DNA of 64,000 bases from contig NZ_JACEOL010000030.1 in assembly GCF_013868055.1 (NCBI RefSeq), forward strand, positions 124,001 through 188,000, in the 5' to 3' direction. Numbering within the stretch: position 1 is the stretch's first letter; every line of letters begins with the position of its first letter. This document shows, piece after piece, positions 17,868 through 26,625 of this stretch. Source of the DNA: Thermoactinomyces mirandus (GTDB lineage Bacteria > Bacillota > Bacilli > Thermoactinomycetales > Thermoactinomycetaceae). The translations under genes and the position numbers were made by a program. Under the pieces are notes generated by a model. The model was not told where the DNA came from. It searched no databases and saw nothing but the letters and a program-made list of their open reading frames with translations.

Positions 17868-18977
17868 ATGAGAAACAAACGCATTGTTGTCAAAGTTGGA
17901 TCCAGCAGTTTAACCGAACAAAATGGAACTTTATCCGAGAAAAAGACGGAAGCGATCGTAAGGCAAATTTCACAGCTGAGACAGCTGGGAATTGAAGTGA
18001 TCCTGGTTTCGTCCGGAGCCGTCGCGGCCGGGATGGAGCGATTGGGGTTGACGCCGGGTTGTGTCACCATTCCTGAGAAACAGGCGGCGGCCGCGGTGGG
18101 GCAGGGGGCTTTAATCGACACGTATCAAAAATATTTTCAGCAACAGGGAATGTCGGTTGGACAGCTATTGCTCACCCGGCTGGATCTGGAAGATCGAAAA
18201 CGGTTTATTCATATTCGGAACACTTTGGAAACATTGATCAAAAAAGAGGTTATTCCAATCGTAAATGAGAATGACACTGTGGCTGTAGACGAAATTCGCG
18301 TGGGTGACAATGACACCTTAAGCAGTTTGGTGGCTATCGTGGCGGAAGCAAATCTGCTCATCATGCTGACAGATATTGATGGTTTGTACACCGAAGATCC
18401 GCGAAAAGACCCCCGGGCCAAAAAAATCGATGAAGTGCATGCCATTACGCCGGAATTGGAAAAAATCGCCGGAGATCGCGGAAGTATCGTTGGAACAGGC
18501 GGCATGCGGACGAAATTGATTGCTGCCAAAATTGCCGTTCGTTCCGGAATGGAGGTTGTGATTGCCTCCAGCAACGAACCGGAGATCTTGAGAAAGATTT
18601 TGCAGGGTAAGAAAGCCGGTACCCACTTTTTTCCGCAAAGCCGTTTGCCAAGCAAAAAATCATGGCTGGCATTCAGTACGCGGGCGGAAGGCAAGATCAT
18701 CATCGATCAGGGTGCAAAAGAAGCACTTGTGCGAAGACATGGAAGCCTGCTGCTGGGCGGGATCATCGATGTGAGCGGCACCTTTCTGGAAGGGGCCATC
18801 GTTGAAATCAGCGACCCGTTCGGCTATATGATCGGGAAAGGAATGACCAGTTTCTCCAGTTCCGATTTGCACTTGTTGCTGGAAAGGAGAGCCTGGGACT
18901 CCGGACATGAAAAAATCCACGAAGTGGTCCATCGGGATATGATGGTAATAATGGAAGAGGAGGAGAATGTATTATGA
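17868..18977 (+). CDS. proB: Glutamate 5-kinase
   Basis: A 369-residue enzyme that phosphorylates glutamate at the gamma-carboxyl, the first and feedback-controlled step of proline synthesis. The amino-acid kinase domain (1-260) shows VVKVGSSSL, LVSSGAVAAGMERLG, VNENDTVAVDEIRVGDND and LTDIDGLYTEDPR, with the GTGGMRTKL loop. A PUA domain fills about 275-350. The ATG at 17868 follows GAAGAGGTGAAGG. It lies directly behind the T-box terminator and overlaps proA by 4 bp, so the two are translationally coupled. Confidence 0.96.
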   Translation: MRNKRIVVKVGSSSLTEQNGTLSEKKTEAIVRQISQLRQLGIEVILVSSGAVAAGMERLGLTPGCVTIPEKQAAAAVGQGALIDTYQKYFQQQGMSVGQLLLTRLDLEDRKRFIHIRNTLETLIKKEVIPIVNENDTVAVDEIRVGDNDTLSSLVAIVAEANLLIMLTDIDGLYTEDPRKDPRAKKIDEVHAITPELEKIAGDRGSIVGTGGMRTKLIAAKIAVRSGMEVVIASSNEPEILRKILQGKKAGTHFFPQSRLPSKKSWLAFSTRAEGKIIIDQGAKEALVRRHGSLLLGGIIDVSGTFLEGAIVEISDPFGYMIGKGMTSFSSSDLHLLLERRAWDSGHEKIHEVVHRDMMVIMEEEENVL

Positions 18978-20254
18978 TGAATAATGATCTGAAAGAGTAT
19001 GTAACAAGCAAGACGCGGGCGGCGAAACAGGCTTCGCGAAAATGCTCGATTCTATCTGCTGAAGAAAAAAAACAGGCCTTGAAGCGGATGGGCGAGGCCA
19101 TTTGGGATCAGCGCCGGCAAATTTTTCAGGCGAACAAAGCAGATTTGGAAAATGCCCTCAACAATGGCTTGTCGTCAGCCAAACAGGATCGGCTGCTGAT
19201 TACGGACAGGCGGCTGGAAGATATGATTCAGGGTTTAAATTCATTGGCCGAATATAATGATCCTGTAGGAGAAGTCATCTCTTCATTCCAGAGGCCCAAT
19301 GGCCTGAAAATTGAAAAAGTGCGAGTTCCCTTTGGAGTGATTGCAATTATTTACGAATCACGGCCCAATGTAACGGCAGATGCCGCCGGACTGGCGATCA
19401 AGGCGGGGAATGCGGTTGTACTACGCGGAGGAAAAGAGGCGATTCATTCCAATCAGGCCCTGGTCCGGGCAATGACTGACGGATTGGCCAAAACTGCCAT
19501 TCCGGTTGAAGCCATTCAATTTATCGAACGGACAGAACGGGATTCCATAGATATTCTGATTCGGGAAAAAAATACCGTCGATTTGGTCATTCCGCGCGGA
19601 GGAGCCGGGCTGATCCGTCGGGTTGTGAAGCAGGCCCATGTTCCCGTCATTGAGACCGGAGTGGGAAATTGTCATATCTATGTACATGCTTCAGCTGATC
19701 TGGACATGGCCCGGTCTGTGGTCGTCAATGCGAAGACACAGCGGCCTTCCGTCTGCAATGCGATAGAGACGCTTCTGGTCGATCAGGAGATTGCAGACGA
19801 GTATCTGCCCCGGTTGGGGAAAGATTTGGTGGCTAAAGGCGTACAGGTAAGAGGCTGTGAGCAGACTTGCCGGATTCTTCAGGATCAAGGCAGCCTTGAG
19901 ATCGAACCGGCAAGCGAAGAAGATTATGCGACCGAGTTTCTGGATTTGATCCTGGCGGTAAAAGTAGTTAAGGGATTGGAAGAAGCGGTGAATCACATCA
20001 GGAAGTATGGTACGCTGCATTCGGAAGCGATCATTGCTGAAGATGCCTCCGCCGCTGATGCCTTCTTGAACCGGGTAGATGCAGCTGCTGTTTATCACAA
20101 TGCATCAACCCGCTTCACAGATGGCGCCGAGTTTGGGTTTGGGGCCGAGATGGGAATTTCTACCCAGAAAATGCATGCACGCGGTCCGATGGGACTCAGG
20201 GAATTGACAAGCTATAAATATGTGATCCGGGGAAATGGCCAGGTGCGGGAGTAA
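18974..20254 (+). CDS. proA: Gamma-glutamyl phosphate reductase
   Basis: A 426-residue NADPH-dependent enzyme of the aldehyde dehydrogenase superfamily. It reduces glutamyl phosphate to glutamate semialdehyde, the second step of proline synthesis. Visible motifs: VPFGVIAIIYESRPNVT, AIKAGNAVVLRGGKEA, and QRPSVCNAIETLLVD with the catalytic Cys261, then the conserved FGAEMGISTQK near the end. Length is standard. The ATG overlaps the proB stop (ATGATGA). A bidirectional terminator follows about 140 bp downstream. The kinase and reductase are thought to work as a complex because the acyl phosphate is labile. Confidence 0.97.
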   Translation: MMNNDLKEYVTSKTRAAKQASRKCSILSAEEKKQALKRMGEAIWDQRRQIFQANKADLENALNNGLSSAKQDRLLITDRRLEDMIQGLNSLAEYNDPVGEVISSFQRPNGLKIEKVRVPFGVIAIIYESRPNVTADAAGLAIKAGNAVVLRGGKEAIHSNQALVRAMTDGLAKTAIPVEAIQFIERTERDSIDILIREKNTVDLVIPRGGAGLIRRVVKQAHVPVIETGVGNCHIYVHASADLDMARSVVVNAKTQRPSVCNAIETLLVDQEIADEYLPRLGKDLVAKGVQVRGCEQTCRILQDQGSLEIEPASEEDYATEFLDLILAVKVVKGLEEAVNHIRKYGTLHSEAIIAEDASAADAFLNRVDAAAVYHNASTRFTDGAEFGFGAEMGISTQKMHARGPMGLRELTSYKYVIRGNGQVRE

Positions 20255-20391
20255 TAAAAGACTGACCGGAGAAAAACGGGATTCAGGGGAGGAGGTTTTC
20301 CAACCCTTGATGTGTTTTTTGTGCCGGAACGTCTTGGCTGCTTCCTGGCAGGATGGAAGCAGCAGAAACCTGCGCAGTGTTATAAACAGAA

Positions 20392-20433
20392 AAATTGGAT
20401 GACAGGAATCTTTCTGTCATCCAATTTGTTTTT
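20392..20433. terminator. Bidirectional terminator between proA and the convergent MFS gene
   Basis: A 14-bp perfect stem (AAATTGGATGACAG with CTGTCATCCAATTT) with an 8-base loop, T-rich on the plus-strand side and A-rich upstream, so it can serve both genes. Confidence 0.88.
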
Positions 20434-21815
20434 TACATACTGGAAAGCATCCAATGATGGAGAAAGCTGATTTTTTCTCCAAACTGCTGGTTTGCCCAAA
20501 ACAAAAGGCCAATCAGGATGGAAATCAGCGGAATCATCTTAAATGTGAACTTGAAGATCGGGATCAGTTTCAAATCATTGAATATCTGATACAAGATCGA
20601 CAAGGCTCCGATTCCCTGTTTTTTCATGTACAGCTGGTATCCATAGGCATAGAACCAGATAATATGTAAGGCAATCAAAGAAATGACTACCCACATCATG
20701 GGGGCGCCAATTTGGTTATATAACCAGGACCCTGCCAATGGTCCCCAGCTTAATCCGATTTGGGCAAAGTTGGCTGCACCGTAATAGGCGCCGCGGTACT
20801 GGTCTTTTGCCAGTTGGTCAACAAGCTGGTTGCTCACCGGGAATATGAGAATTTCCCCCAGGGTGAACAGAATGGTTCCACTGATAAAGATCAGATTTTG
20901 ATTCCCTAGTGAAAATATAGCATAGCCGACGGAAAACAGCAGGCAGCCGAGGATAATGTTGCTTAACGAATTTTTTTTCTCAGCCCAATTGGTGATCAAA
21001 GGTTGAAATAAAATTACCATTAACGCATTCATCATCAGTAACAGGGAATAGGTTTCTTCTCCCTGTTCGATTTCATTCGTCAAAAACATGGGCAGGCTGG
21101 ATTCCAATTGGGAGTAAACACCGTAAAAGATCATGCCGCCTAAAATGTAGTATCCCAACGTGTGGTCTTTTCTTATGACATGGATACATTTGGATAACTG
21201 GACGTTTGCTGCAGGTCTGGTGTGTTTGATGTCTCTCTTGTATTTTGCCAGATATCCGATCAGCATAAAGGAGAAAACAATAAATAACAAGCCGGTAATC
21301 ACAAAAGTATAGGCTCCGATGGTTTGGAACAGGTATGTTCCCAAAAAGGGGCCGATCACCATACCGATATTGATGGCGGTATAACGATAACTGAACACTT
21401 TCAGACGCTTTTTGGGAATGGTCAGATCAGCCATCAATGCCTGGGATGTCGGTTCAAAAAATGCACGGCATAAACCGTGTGCCAGGCTTAATATAAGAAA
21501 AAACATATAATCCTGTGCAATCAGAAAACCGAAAAAACAGAATGTCCAGGCAAATAATGAAATAGTCATGATAAACCCGCGCCCGAACAGGTCGGACAGG
21601 TATCCTCCGAAAAATCCCCCCAATGCTGCACCCAGGCCCATCATTGCCATTACCGTTCCCACTTGCATGGGAGTTAAATGGATAAAATGGGTCAAGTAAA
21701 AAACCAGAAATGGCAGGCTCATAAAAGCGGCGGTCCTGGTAAAAACAGTTCCGAAAAGAAGAAATTTGACCAACGGATGCAAACGTTCTCTTTGATGTCT
21801 CTCCCTTCTGGACAT
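20433..21815 (-). CDS. MFS transporter (drug-efflux type)
   Basis: A membrane protein of about 460 residues with twelve predicted helices. The loop between helices 2 and 3 carries GGYLSDLFGRGFIM, the major facilitator signature, and helix 4-5 has FFEPTSQALMADL, typical of multidrug-type exporters. Substrate is unknown. The start is uncertain. ATG at 21815 lacks a good ribosome site, while GAGGTGG lies about 30 bp further upstream, where only non-standard in-frame starts (ATA or TTG) exist; the frame stays open to 21881. It is a single gene, convergent with proA and divergent from the beta-helix gene. Confidence 0.8.
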   Translation of the reverse strand: MSRRERHQRERLHPLVKFLLFGTVFTRTAAFMSLPFLVFYLTHFIHLTPMQVGTVMAMMGLGAALGGFFGGYLSDLFGRGFIMTISLFAWTFCFFGFLIAQDYMFFLILSLAHGLCRAFFEPTSQALMADLTIPKKRLKVFSYRYTAINIGMVIGPFLGTYLFQTIGAYTFVITGLLFIVFSFMLIGYLAKYKRDIKHTRPAANVQLSKCIHVIRKDHTLGYYILGGMIFYGVYSQLESSLPMFLTNEIEQGEETYSLLLMMNALMVILFQPLITNWAEKKNSLSNIILGCLLFSVGYAIFSLGNQNLIFISGTILFTLGEILIFPVSNQLVDQLAKDQYRGAYYGAANFAQIGLSWGPLAGSWLYNQIGAPMMWVVISLIALHIIWFYAYGYQLYMKKQGIGALSILYQIFNDLKLIPIFKFTFKMIPLISILIGLLFWANQQFGEKISFLHHWMLSSM

Positions 21816-21881
21816 CAAAACCTGTTGATGGCTTGTTATATGACACCACCTCTTTGACGGGATCAAAATCCGGAGAACCAA

Positions 21882-22450
21882 ACATGAACATTGTAATGCA
21901 ACTCCAGCAGGACATCAAAAAAATAATTTGGGCGGAGAGTTTTTTTAACAGTTTGTATGGCAGATCCGCCTGTTTCTGAAGTGTTATAAAAAACCCTCTT
22001 TAATTTTGATTATTCTGTATCGAAAGTTTATGTTTTCAATACAGGCAGACTATTTGTAACTCTTCCGATCTGTGTTCCGTTCTTTCTCCCGTCCTGGTCT
22101 GTGCAAAACGCTGCATTCTGTTTAAGAAAAATAGTTTCTAATTATATCTTAATGTCTGTTTCGAAAATTACAATATATAAATTTGAAATTTCTTTTAAAT
22201 AACAATTGTTTTAGCAAGTATTTCAATTATTTGCTGAATATCATAGCATCTTTATTATTTTTTTGAGAGTTGTTTTATGTTTGTGATGAAAATTATTTGG
22301 TGAAAACGGTTAATTGTTAAGATTGTTTCATAGTTAATTATATAAGATTTAAAATTTGTTAAATTTATCATATGTGAAGGTTTCATGGATTTTAATGACA
22401 GCAGGGGACGGATTCCTTTTTCAAGTGGCTTATAGGAAACGAAAGGAACC
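21882..22450. other. 570-bp AT-rich intergenic region
   Basis: The region between the divergent MFS and beta-helix genes is AT-rich (notably 22120-22380) and holds no convincing gene on either strand. It should contain the promoters of both, but no strong consensus site stood out. Confidence 0.5.
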
Positions 22451-24880
22451 ATGCAGAAAGAAATAAAAGGAAAGAGAGTGAAAATCAGGGGTGAGAAAAT
22501 GACAGGAATTTTTCCAAATCATGATAAAAAAGAAAATCGGTTTTCGGCCTTGAAACCGGTGGTATCCAACCGTTACTATTTGGAGGATTATCCCCGCTTG
22601 CCTGAAGAGACCGACGATTCGGGAAGGTTTCGCCGGGTGATTGCCGCCATGCCGCCAGGTTCGCTGTTGATCGTGCCGGAAGGTCATTATTACGCAGATG
22701 AAATTTGCATTCGCAAACCCATCTCGATCCGGTTTGCAAAAGAGACAGTTGTCGAGGCCATTCATATAAATGCGTCTTACATCTTCAAGTGGGAAGGAGG
22801 CCTGGGTTACCATTCATACTGTCTGGCGAAGGATTTGAAACGGGGGGATCGCAGTTTCAGGATCCTGCAGACACCATGGGATCTGGAAGCGGGAGACATG
22901 ATTGTACTTACAGATGATTCCAAAAGATATTCTGACGGGCAAGCTAACGTTAATGCAGAAGTACACGAAATTGATAGTATTTATTCATCAGCCCGTGAAT
23001 TGCTGCCCGATTCCGGCTTTAGCAGCAGCCAACATGAGTGGAACCGGCAAAGCAATTTGGGTGAGTGTGTTTCTTTTTCATGGGATCCACATGAATCTGC
23101 TTTCAAGATGGAACTGGACCATTTATCGAAGCCGGGATTTGCGCTGATTGAGCGGCAGGCGTTCGGGATCAGGGGGGGGATGCGGTATAATCTGCAGGTT
23201 TACGGCCGCCTGGAAACCAGGGGATCGGTAGTGGGCAGCTGTTATGTTTCCTGGCTTGATGAATACGGTCGATTGCTGGCCTACTCGAACATCATGGAGT
23301 TTGACCATTCCTGTTGGAAACGGATTACAAACGGGAATTTGCTTGCCCCCGCCGGAGCAGCCAGTGCCCGGGTTGCCGTTGCCATTCATGCCGGTGAGCC
23401 AGGATACGGCGGTTGCCTCAGGATCAGGGAAGTGTCATTGAAAAGTGCTGTGACCAAAATTGTATTGAAGGATGAAGTGCGCCTTCCAAAACGGGTTTCT
23501 TCCAGACAGAATGTGTATAAAGTAAAGCCGTTGCAGGATGTGTCAATAGAAAATTTCCATTACCGTTTAAAAGAAGGATCAAGAAAAGGATTTGGCATCC
23601 TGGCCTTTAATATGCGCAGATTTCGGGTGTCCGGATTCAGGGGGGAGCGAGGGGCAGAATCTGCCATTCAGATTCAGCGGAGCAAAGATGTGATAGTGGA
23701 AGATTTTGATATAAAAAATCCACAAGTTGTCGGATCAGGACAAGGATACGGGATCCAGTTTTATGGAGGCAATCAGGGCGTTGTGGTCAGAAACGGTTAC
23801 ACCAGGCGGATGCGGCATAGCGTGGATTTTGAAGGGACTTTTGATGCGCTGGTGGAAAATGTCGTTGATGAAAAAGGAAAAGGTGCTTCTTTCATGATTT
23901 CACATAACGGATGGTGTTCAGACATTACTTTTTCCCGCTGCAAGTCACTCCAGTCGCATTCGTCGGGATTTGTGGCAGAGGCACAAGGTGTTAAAGATCC
24001 ATATGATTTGAAACATCACAATATTCACATTAATCATTGCGTATGGCACCGGGCAATCCACCCCGACGACCCCGTCGGATATGGGTTTGGTGTCTTGCTG
24101 AAAGCGCCGGTTTCCGGGAAAATCGCGCATTTTACGGCCAAATACGGAAATGGTGAGAAGCCATCCATGTTTCAGGATAATGGAGCAATTCGCCTGTTGC
24201 CCACCTGTAATCATCTTTTGATCGAACATGTCGTTGGAGAAGGATTAAGACGGGGGGTGGCCATTGTCCATCCTGCTGCCCGCATGGAGACGGAACCCCG
24301 GAACAAGCTGGAGTTTCGGCACATTTATTTGCGAAAATGCCGAACCGGTTTTTTTGTCAATGACGGAGAACGAAAACGGCTGTTTTTATACGACATTCAA
24401 ATGGACGGGATTTCGGAATGGTTATTTGGAGGAAATCGACACGGAACTTATGAAAGGTTTGTATTGGACGGGTTAACAGTAACTCATTGCAATCAGGCAG
24501 GATTTATGCAAAAATGTCCGCAGGCGGCAAACCGTTCCTTGCTTCAGGGCAGGATTTGCCGGATTGAATCCGATCAATGCGGGCCCCTGGATTCGCTCGA
24601 AGCAGGCTGGTCTCTTACATGGGATGACTGCATGTTAAGGGGAGACGGAGAGACGGTCTGGTTTACGGGTAATATGAAAAATTCCTGTGCCTCGGGAATT
24701 CCGGATGGTATTGTTGATGGTCAGCGCTTGCTGTTCATTTCAAAATCAATGTCAACGTTTACGATCTATTCTAAAAACATTTTGTATCGTGACGGGGAAA
24801 ACGGGATCACCCTGTCTCCAAAACAACGTTTGGCATTATTGGTCTGGCAGGACGGAAAACATTGGGTACATATCTCATGA
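22451..24880 (+). CDS. Large right-handed beta-helix protein with embedded beta-sandwich
   Basis: An 809-residue protein. The start of the fold (DSGRFRRVIAAMPPGSLLIVP, then a GHYYADEICIRKPISI-type segment) is the classic opening of pectate-lyase-like parallel beta-helices. From about 350 to 720 many short repeats of the type I.I..S.DV.VEDFDI and GNQGVVVRNGYTRR build the helix. A roughly 140-residue insertion (about 190-330, with YNLQVYGRL and SCYVSWLDEYGR) resembles a carbohydrate-binding jelly roll. No signal peptide is seen, so export, if any, is unconventional. ATG at 22451 has GAAAGGA upstream; ATG at 22499 has an even better AGGGGTGAG. No enzyme class can be assigned. Candidate roles are polysaccharide binding or cleavage, possibly at the spore surface. 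Confidence 0.75.
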   Translation: MQKEIKGKRVKIRGEKMTGIFPNHDKKENRFSALKPVVSNRYYLEDYPRLPEETDDSGRFRRVIAAMPPGSLLIVPEGHYYADEICIRKPISIRFAKETVVEAIHINASYIFKWEGGLGYHSYCLAKDLKRGDRSFRILQTPWDLEAGDMIVLTDDSKRYSDGQANVNAEVHEIDSIYSSARELLPDSGFSSSQHEWNRQSNLGECVSFSWDPHESAFKMELDHLSKPGFALIERQAFGIRGGMRYNLQVYGRLETRGSVVGSCYVSWLDEYGRLLAYSNIMEFDHSCWKRITNGNLLAPAGAASARVAVAIHAGEPGYGGCLRIREVSLKSAVTKIVLKDEVRLPKRVSSRQNVYKVKPLQDVSIENFHYRLKEGSRKGFGILAFNMRRFRVSGFRGERGAESAIQIQRSKDVIVEDFDIKNPQVVGSGQGYGIQFYGGNQGVVVRNGYTRRMRHSVDFEGTFDALVENVVDEKGKGASFMISHNGWCSDITFSRCKSLQSHSSGFVAEAQGVKDPYDLKHHNIHINHCVWHRAIHPDDPVGYGFGVLLKAPVSGKIAHFTAKYGNGEKPSMFQDNGAIRLLPTCNHLLIEHVVGEGLRRGVAIVHPAARMETEPRNKLEFRHIYLRKCRTGFFVNDGERKRLFLYDIQMDGISEWLFGGNRHGTYERFVLDGLTVTHCNQAGFMQKCPQAANRSLLQGRICRIESDQCGPLDSLEAGWSLTWDDCMLRGDGETVWFTGNMKNSCASGIPDGIVDGQRLLFISKSMSTFTIYSKNILYRDGENGITLSPKQRLALLVWQDGKHWVHIS

Positions 24881-24969
24881 TCCAGTCAGAGGATTGGAGA
24901 TTGAGGAAAGGGTGATTTTTGTCCGGGATTCGGTGCCTTCCGCAAAAATGTGTTAGTATTTTATAAGGG

Positions 24970-25227
24970 ATGCTTTATTTTCATAGATACTTGAAATTAG
25001 AAAGTGTGAGTAAAATTAGACAGAAAGGTGAACAGATCAATCTGGACAAGGTGGAAGAGAAGAGCAAAAATCCCATGGTTAAGAAATACGGTGTTACCTG
25101 GACCATGTATCATTGTGAAACCTGTAAATATTTAGTTCCTTATCGAAAAAGTTATCGCTGTGTTCACCATGATGGACGGCATTATCCCAGTTGGGATGCC
25201 TGCGGTTTATACCGTCCAAAATCATAA
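24970..25227 (+). CDS. Small Cys-rich protein, unknown
   Basis: Up to 85 residues. The C-terminal half reads YHCETCKYLVPYRKSYRC, followed by an HHDGRHYP segment and a final DACGLYRPKS. Two cysteines in CxxC spacing, further cysteines 10 and 13 residues on, and two histidines suggest a small zinc site. I recognise no family. The start is not settled: ATG 24970 has a poor site, and GTG at 25006 or ATG at 25075 are alternatives. It lies between the beta-helix gene and a region with three successive terminator hairpins, on the same strand as the former. Confidence 0.5.
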   Translation: MLYFHRYLKLESVSKIRQKGEQINLDKVEEKSKNPMVKKYGVTWTMYHCETCKYLVPYRKSYRCVHHDGRHYPSWDACGLYRPKS

Positions 25228-25362
25228 AGCTCCCGCTTGCTTGCTAGAGTGTGCATAATGACAAGGTTAAAGGGGCGTTTTCTGGTGTGAAGTGATGTTA
25301 ACGACTGCAAAGCGAAAGCAGATACTTCAGGAGAAACGGGCGAAACGGTTTGAGCTTTAGCG

Positions 25363-25409
25363 AGTGGAAAGCCAGCCTGGAAGTGAAAGCTGGAGAGCCA
25401 CTTTTTTCT
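25363..25409 (+). terminator. First of three stacked hairpins with T tails
   Basis: AGTGG pairs with CCACT as an outer stem and GCCAGC with GCTGG inside, followed by T6. Confidence 0.6.
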
Positions 25410-25417
25410 TGAAAGGC

Positions 25418-25460
25418 GGAGGCGGTTCGGAGTCCTCTAAAATCGCCTCCAGAATTTTTT
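25418..25460 (+). terminator. Second of three stacked hairpins with T tails
   Basis: A 7-bp perfect stem GGAGGCG/CGCCTCC with a 19-base loop, followed by AGAA and T6. Confidence 0.6.
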
Positions 25461-25468
25461 CAGCATGG

Positions 25469-25496
25469 CTCCCGCTTGGCTTGTGGGAGTTTTTTA
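25469..25496 (+). terminator. Third of three stacked hairpins with T tails
   Basis: CTCCCGC pairs with GTGGGAG (one G-T pair), 7-base loop, then T6, directly before the end of the convergent glycosyltransferase gene. Confidence 0.65.
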
Positions 25497-25506
25497 TTAA
25501 GCAGGT

Positions 25507-26622
25507 TTACAAGTAATTTGTGACGATTTCGGCCGCATGAATCGCTGATTGCGGCTTTCCAACCTGTGATGCATTGGACTGCATTTTATGGAGCGGTTCA
25601 GGGTGTTCCATAAAAAAAGAGAACTCCCTGGGGAGGTTTTTCGGTTCGTCCTGCCGGATGGCCACATTTTTGTTTAACAGGAAACGGCTGTTGTTTTCTT
25701 CCTGTCCGGGAATCGGTTTGCATATGACCATGGGCAGACCGGTTGCCAAAGCCTCTGAACTGGTCATGCCACCTGGTTTTGTAATGATAAAATCAGCTGC
25801 GCACATAAAGTCAACCATATTATGGACAAAGGAAAAAAGATAGACATGCCGCTGATTGCTGATTTGCCTGGACAATTCACCGTATAAAGCCCTGTTTTTT
25901 CCCGTTATGATCACCAATTGGGCATGGTGATCGGCGATTGACTGTTTCAGGGAGGATATGCATGATTGCAAGGGACCGATTCCGCTACCGCCACCCATAA
26001 GCAATACGGTAAAACGTTCCGGATCAATACGGATCCATCTCCGGGCTTCTTTTTTCTCTTTCTGCCGGATGGAAAAATCAGGATTGATGGGAATGCCGGT
26101 AGAATATATATCGGCCTGGTTGCTTTTTTGGCTGATCTTCATGCCAATTTCATCATGGGCTGTGATATAAAAGTCTACTGCAGGGTGAACCCAGAAACTG
26201 TGGACATCAAAGTCAGTGACAACAGCTCCCAAGCGGAAGTTGCTGGATGAAGAATGGCTTTTCAGGTAAGCGCAGGCACTCAGGCAAAAAGCATGTGTGC
26301 ACACAATGACACCGGGATTTGTTTCTTCAATGATGGTCCGCAATTTATTGGCGACAAATTTCCCCATCGGGTCGCGGAACAGTTTGCTGAACTGGGAATC
26401 GCGCTGATAAGCGGCACCCCAGAGGTTGGGAGCGTAACGCAAAGTTTGTATATAACATTTATTGATGAATGATTCCAGGGGCTTGCTGATTAAAGGGAGC
26501 ACACAGATAATTTGGACTTTGCCTTTGGGATATGTCAATTGCAGTCCTTTTTTCAAGGAGTAGGCAGCACTGTAGTGTCCATAACCGGCTACTGTTTCAG
26601 TCAGAATTAGTATTTTATCCAT
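25507..26622 (-). CDS. MGDG synthase/UgtP-like glycosyltransferase (GT28)
   Basis: A 371-residue GT-B glycosyltransferase related to monogalactosyldiacylglycerol synthases, UgtP and MurG. The N-terminal acceptor domain begins ILILTETVAGYGHYSAA, matching the GxGHxxAA loop of the family, and has VVTDFDVHSFW. The C-terminal sugar-nucleotide domain has LLMGGGSGIGP, VHNMVDFM and ITKPGGMTSSEAL, the donor-binding signature. It probably glycosylates a lipid at the cytoplasmic face of the membrane, but donor and acceptor are not evident. The stop of the YkoP-like gene lies only 3 bp before its ATG, so the two form an operon. Bacillus subtilis YkoN and YkoP form a comparable pair. Confidence 0.85.
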   Translation of the reverse strand: MDKILILTETVAGYGHYSAAYSLKKGLQLTYPKGKVQIICVLPLISKPLESFINKCYIQTLRYAPNLWGAAYQRDSQFSKLFRDPMGKFVANKLRTIIEETNPGVIVCTHAFCLSACAYLKSHSSSSNFRLGAVVTDFDVHSFWVHPAVDFYITAHDEIGMKISQKSNQADIYSTGIPINPDFSIRQKEKKEARRWIRIDPERFTVLLMGGGSGIGPLQSCISSLKQSIADHHAQLVIITGKNRALYGELSRQISNQRHVYLFSFVHNMVDFMCAADFIITKPGGMTSSEALATGLPMVICKPIPGQEENNSRFLLNKNVAIRQDEPKNLPREFSFFMEHPEPLHKMQSNASQVGKPQSAIHAAEIVTNYL

Positions 26623-26625
26623 TTG

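Larger units (their letters stand above)
25229..25478. repeat. 11-bp direct repeats GCTCCCGCTTG bounding a structured segment
   Basis: Identical copies lie at 25229-25239 and 25468-25478, 239 bp apart. The second copy forms the 5' arm of a terminator; the first is in a partly similar context (TTGCTAGAG versus GCTTGTGGGAG). The segment between has no gene and contains several short hairpins, for example CTGC/GCAG near 25307. Confidence 0.5.

Noticed and set aside
25418-25455. GGCGGTTCGGAGTCC resembling a tRNA T-arm
   Set aside because: The flanking GGAGGCG/CGCCTCC forms a simple terminator stem with a T tail, and there is no matching D-arm, anticodon arm or acceptor stem.
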